Origin: Nocardia amikacinitolerans NBRC 108937
Lineage (GTDB): Bacteria; Actinomycetota; Actinomycetes; Mycobacteriales; Mycobacteriaceae
Assembly (NCBI RefSeq): GCF_001612615.1
Contig: NZ_BDAU01000023.1
Coordinates: 1 to 42,633 of the forward strand
Length of the DNA stretch: 42,633 bases
Direction of reading: 5' to 3'
Both the position numbers and the translations under genes were made by a program. The stretch's first letter is position 1, and every line of letters starts with the position of its first letter. Of this stretch, positions 41,281 through 42,633 are shown piece by piece. The notes below the pieces were generated by a model that did not search any database, was not told the DNA's origin, and worked only from the letters and a program-made list of their open reading frames with translations.

Positions 41281-42170
41281 CCGCCACGGCCACGGCCACG
41301 GCCACGGCCACGGCCACGGCCACCGCCCCGGCCGCCGCTGCGACCACCGGCCGCCGCCCGTCGTCGCTGCCGCCGCGACCCCTCGCCGCTGCTGCCGCCG
41401 CCGCTGCCGCCGCGACCCCTCGCCGCTGCTGCCGCCGCCGCTGCTGTTGTCGTCGTCAGCATCGCCGTCGTCGCCACCACCTCCGGCCACCACCGGTCAC
41501 CACCCCGGCCGCCGCCGTCGTTGCTGCCGTTGCCGCCGCCGTCGCTGCCGCCGTCATCGCCGCCGCTGCCGTTGCGACCACCGGCCCCCGCCCGCCGTCG
41601 CCGTCACGGCCGCTGCTTCCGCCAGCACTCGCCGCTGCCCCGGGGCCGTCGCCTTCGCCGCTGCCGCGACCCCGGCCGTCGCTGCTGCTGCTGCCGTCGC
41701 CGTCGCGCTATCGCCACCACCCCCGCCACCGCCGGTCACCACTCGGCCGCCTCTGTCGTCGTCGCTGCCGTCGCCGCCGTCGCTACCGTCGTCGTCGCTG
41801 CCGCTGGCCGCCGTCGCTGCCGCCGTTGCCGCCGCCGCCGTCATCGCCGCCGCTGCCGTTGCGACCACCTGCCCCCGCCGCCGTCGCCGTCACCGCCGCT
41901 GCTTCCGCCAGCCCTCGCCGCTGCCCCTGGGCCGTTGCCTTCGCCGCTGCCGCGACCCCGGCCGTCGCCGTCGCTGCTGGCCGTCGCGCTGCTGCCGTCG
42001 CCGCCGTCGCTGCCGCCGTCGCCGTCGCCGTCGCGCTATCGCCACCACTCCCGGTCACCACCGGTCACCACTCGGCCGCCGTCGCCGTCGCTGCCGTCGC
42101 TGCTGTCGTCGTCGCTGCCGCTGGCCGCCGTTGCCGCCGCCGTCACCGCCGCTGCCCGTGGGGGCCGACC
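41281..42170. repeat. Simple-sequence and trinucleotide-biased DNA with a long duplication
   Basis: Six copies of CCACGG run from 41285 to 41320. Almost 850 bp of GCC, GTC, CTG and CCG triplets follow. Within this, a stretch at about 41550-41810 recurs at about 41838-42130 with an offset near 287 bp (shared marks: TCATCGCCGCCGCTGCCGTT, CTGCTTCCGCCAG, GTCGCGCTATCGCCACCAC). Long open frames exist but encode only Pro/Arg, Ala/Val or Ser/Leu runs. I do not call a gene. Confidence 0.8.
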
Positions 42171-42263
42171 GCGCCGACTCTCGGCCATGCCGTGTACGCG
42201 GTGGGGACAGTCCGATGCGGTCGCGCGTGCCCGACGGCGCGCTTGGGCGAGCCCGCGAAATCG

Positions 42264-42505
42264 GCGGTAGTCAAATGGTGGCTGTTTGATCTTGAAGAGC
42301 CACCATTTGACTACCGTCGAATCCATTTCTCTATCGACGGTAGTCAAATGGTGGTCAGGCCCTTGACAGGTCAGAGCTCGCTTTCGCTTTGCCCACTCTC
42401 TGGACGCAACCACGGCCGGATGACCACGCCGGAAGCCGAACCCCGTGTCCACCGACTGCGGGAGGTAAGCCGGGTACGGCAGGCGACGCGCCCAGCACCG
42501 TTGGA
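42264..42505 (+). mobile_element. Dispersed inverted-repeat element, copy 2 (MITE-like)
   Basis: Three arms are arranged R, inverted R, R. CGGTAGTCAAATGGTGGCT (42265-42283) pairs with AGCCACCATTTGACTACCG (42298-42316). The latter arm, extended to 42300-42320, also pairs perfectly over 21 bp with 42334-42354. The two pairings are mutually exclusive. The flank to about 42505 matches 14480-14590 in reverse. The spacer TTTGATCTTGAAG is the inverted form of the spacer in copy 1. Confidence 0.8.
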
Positions 42506-42633
42506 TGGATACTTGGGACCGAGTGCGTGCCCGAGCGGGCGTGCCCTCGGAACCCGTCGCCCACCCGAGCCCCGGAAAGCCGGCCGCCATCCGACATGCG
42601 CCCACCGCACCCCGTAATGGAAGCCGAGCACCG

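Noticed and set aside
41130..42617. A 495-codon alanine-rich frame in the simple-sequence region
   Set aside because: The sequence is only AT, AV and RR runs dictated by triplet repeats, it overlaps the methyltransferase start and runs through the inverted-repeat element.

Overview
This is a high-GC actinobacterial chromosome segment, most likely from Nocardia or a close relative in the Mycobacteriales. The main evidence is a cell-wall and lipid gene set typical of mycolic-acid bacteria: an AftD-type arabinofuranosyltransferase with its small DUF2613 partner, a DUF3068 (PorA-family) envelope protein, an LpqI-like GH3 lipoprotein, HtdX, FabG4, FadA2 and FadE5. From memory of the M. tuberculosis map, these follow the order Rv0236c, Rv0236A, Rv0237, Rv0238, Rv0241c, Rv0242c, Rv0243, Rv0244c. 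Here the block is interrupted by inserted genes, including about 14.7 kb between fadA2 and fadE5. No rRNA, tRNA or CRISPR array was seen.

Layout. 1-600: degenerate tandem repeats ending in a fragment of an ABC-transporter ATPase. 1.06-6.3 kb: an MOP-type flippase-like membrane protein, a chloramphenicol-phosphotransferase-like kinase without a normal start, a frameshifted remnant, the DUF3068 protein, an acyltransferase-3 protein and a repeat array. 6.3-14.3 kb: aftD, DUF2613, isochorismate synthase, a universal stress protein and an ADP-ribosylglycohydrolase. 14.4-14.75 kb: a dispersed inverted-repeat element whose second copy lies at 42.26-42.5 kb. 14.8-22.9 kb: lpqI, a TetR regulator, a repeat-expanded DUF5685 protein, htdX-fabG4 and the divergent fadA2. 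22.9-23.6 kb: a broken hipBA toxin-antitoxin locus that keeps three evenly spaced palindromes. 23.6-29.1 kb: 6-phosphogluconate dehydrogenase and a VanW protein with an enormous repetitive N-terminus. 29.1-31.2 kb: a graveyard of truncated small genes, including two paralogous copies of an unrecognised family. 31.4-32.9 kb: a two-gene unit. 33.2-36.3 kb: three paralogous small secreted proteins with similar leaders and separate terminators. 36.3-41.2 kb: a DUF4185 protein, fadE5, a small alpha/beta hydrolase and a methyltransferase. 41.3-42.2 kb: simple-sequence DNA.

How the genes work together. A 14-bp palindrome, TTACY-N4-RGTAA, occurs at the promoter of the TetR gene, within the promoter of fabG4-htdX facing fadA2, and twice upstream of fadE5. 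I infer one TetR regulon for the acyl-CoA dehydrogenase, ketoacyl reductase, dehydratase and thiolase, which together resemble a fatty acyl elongation or beta-oxidation module. AftD adds arabinofuranose to the wall arabinan. The DUF4185 protein may act on the same polymer, because members of that family have been described as D-arabinanases.

A second theme is repeat growth. Degenerate arrays lie between stop codon and terminator downstream of the acyltransferase and of two secreted-protein genes, and long repeats have expanded inside the VanW and DUF5685 coding regions.
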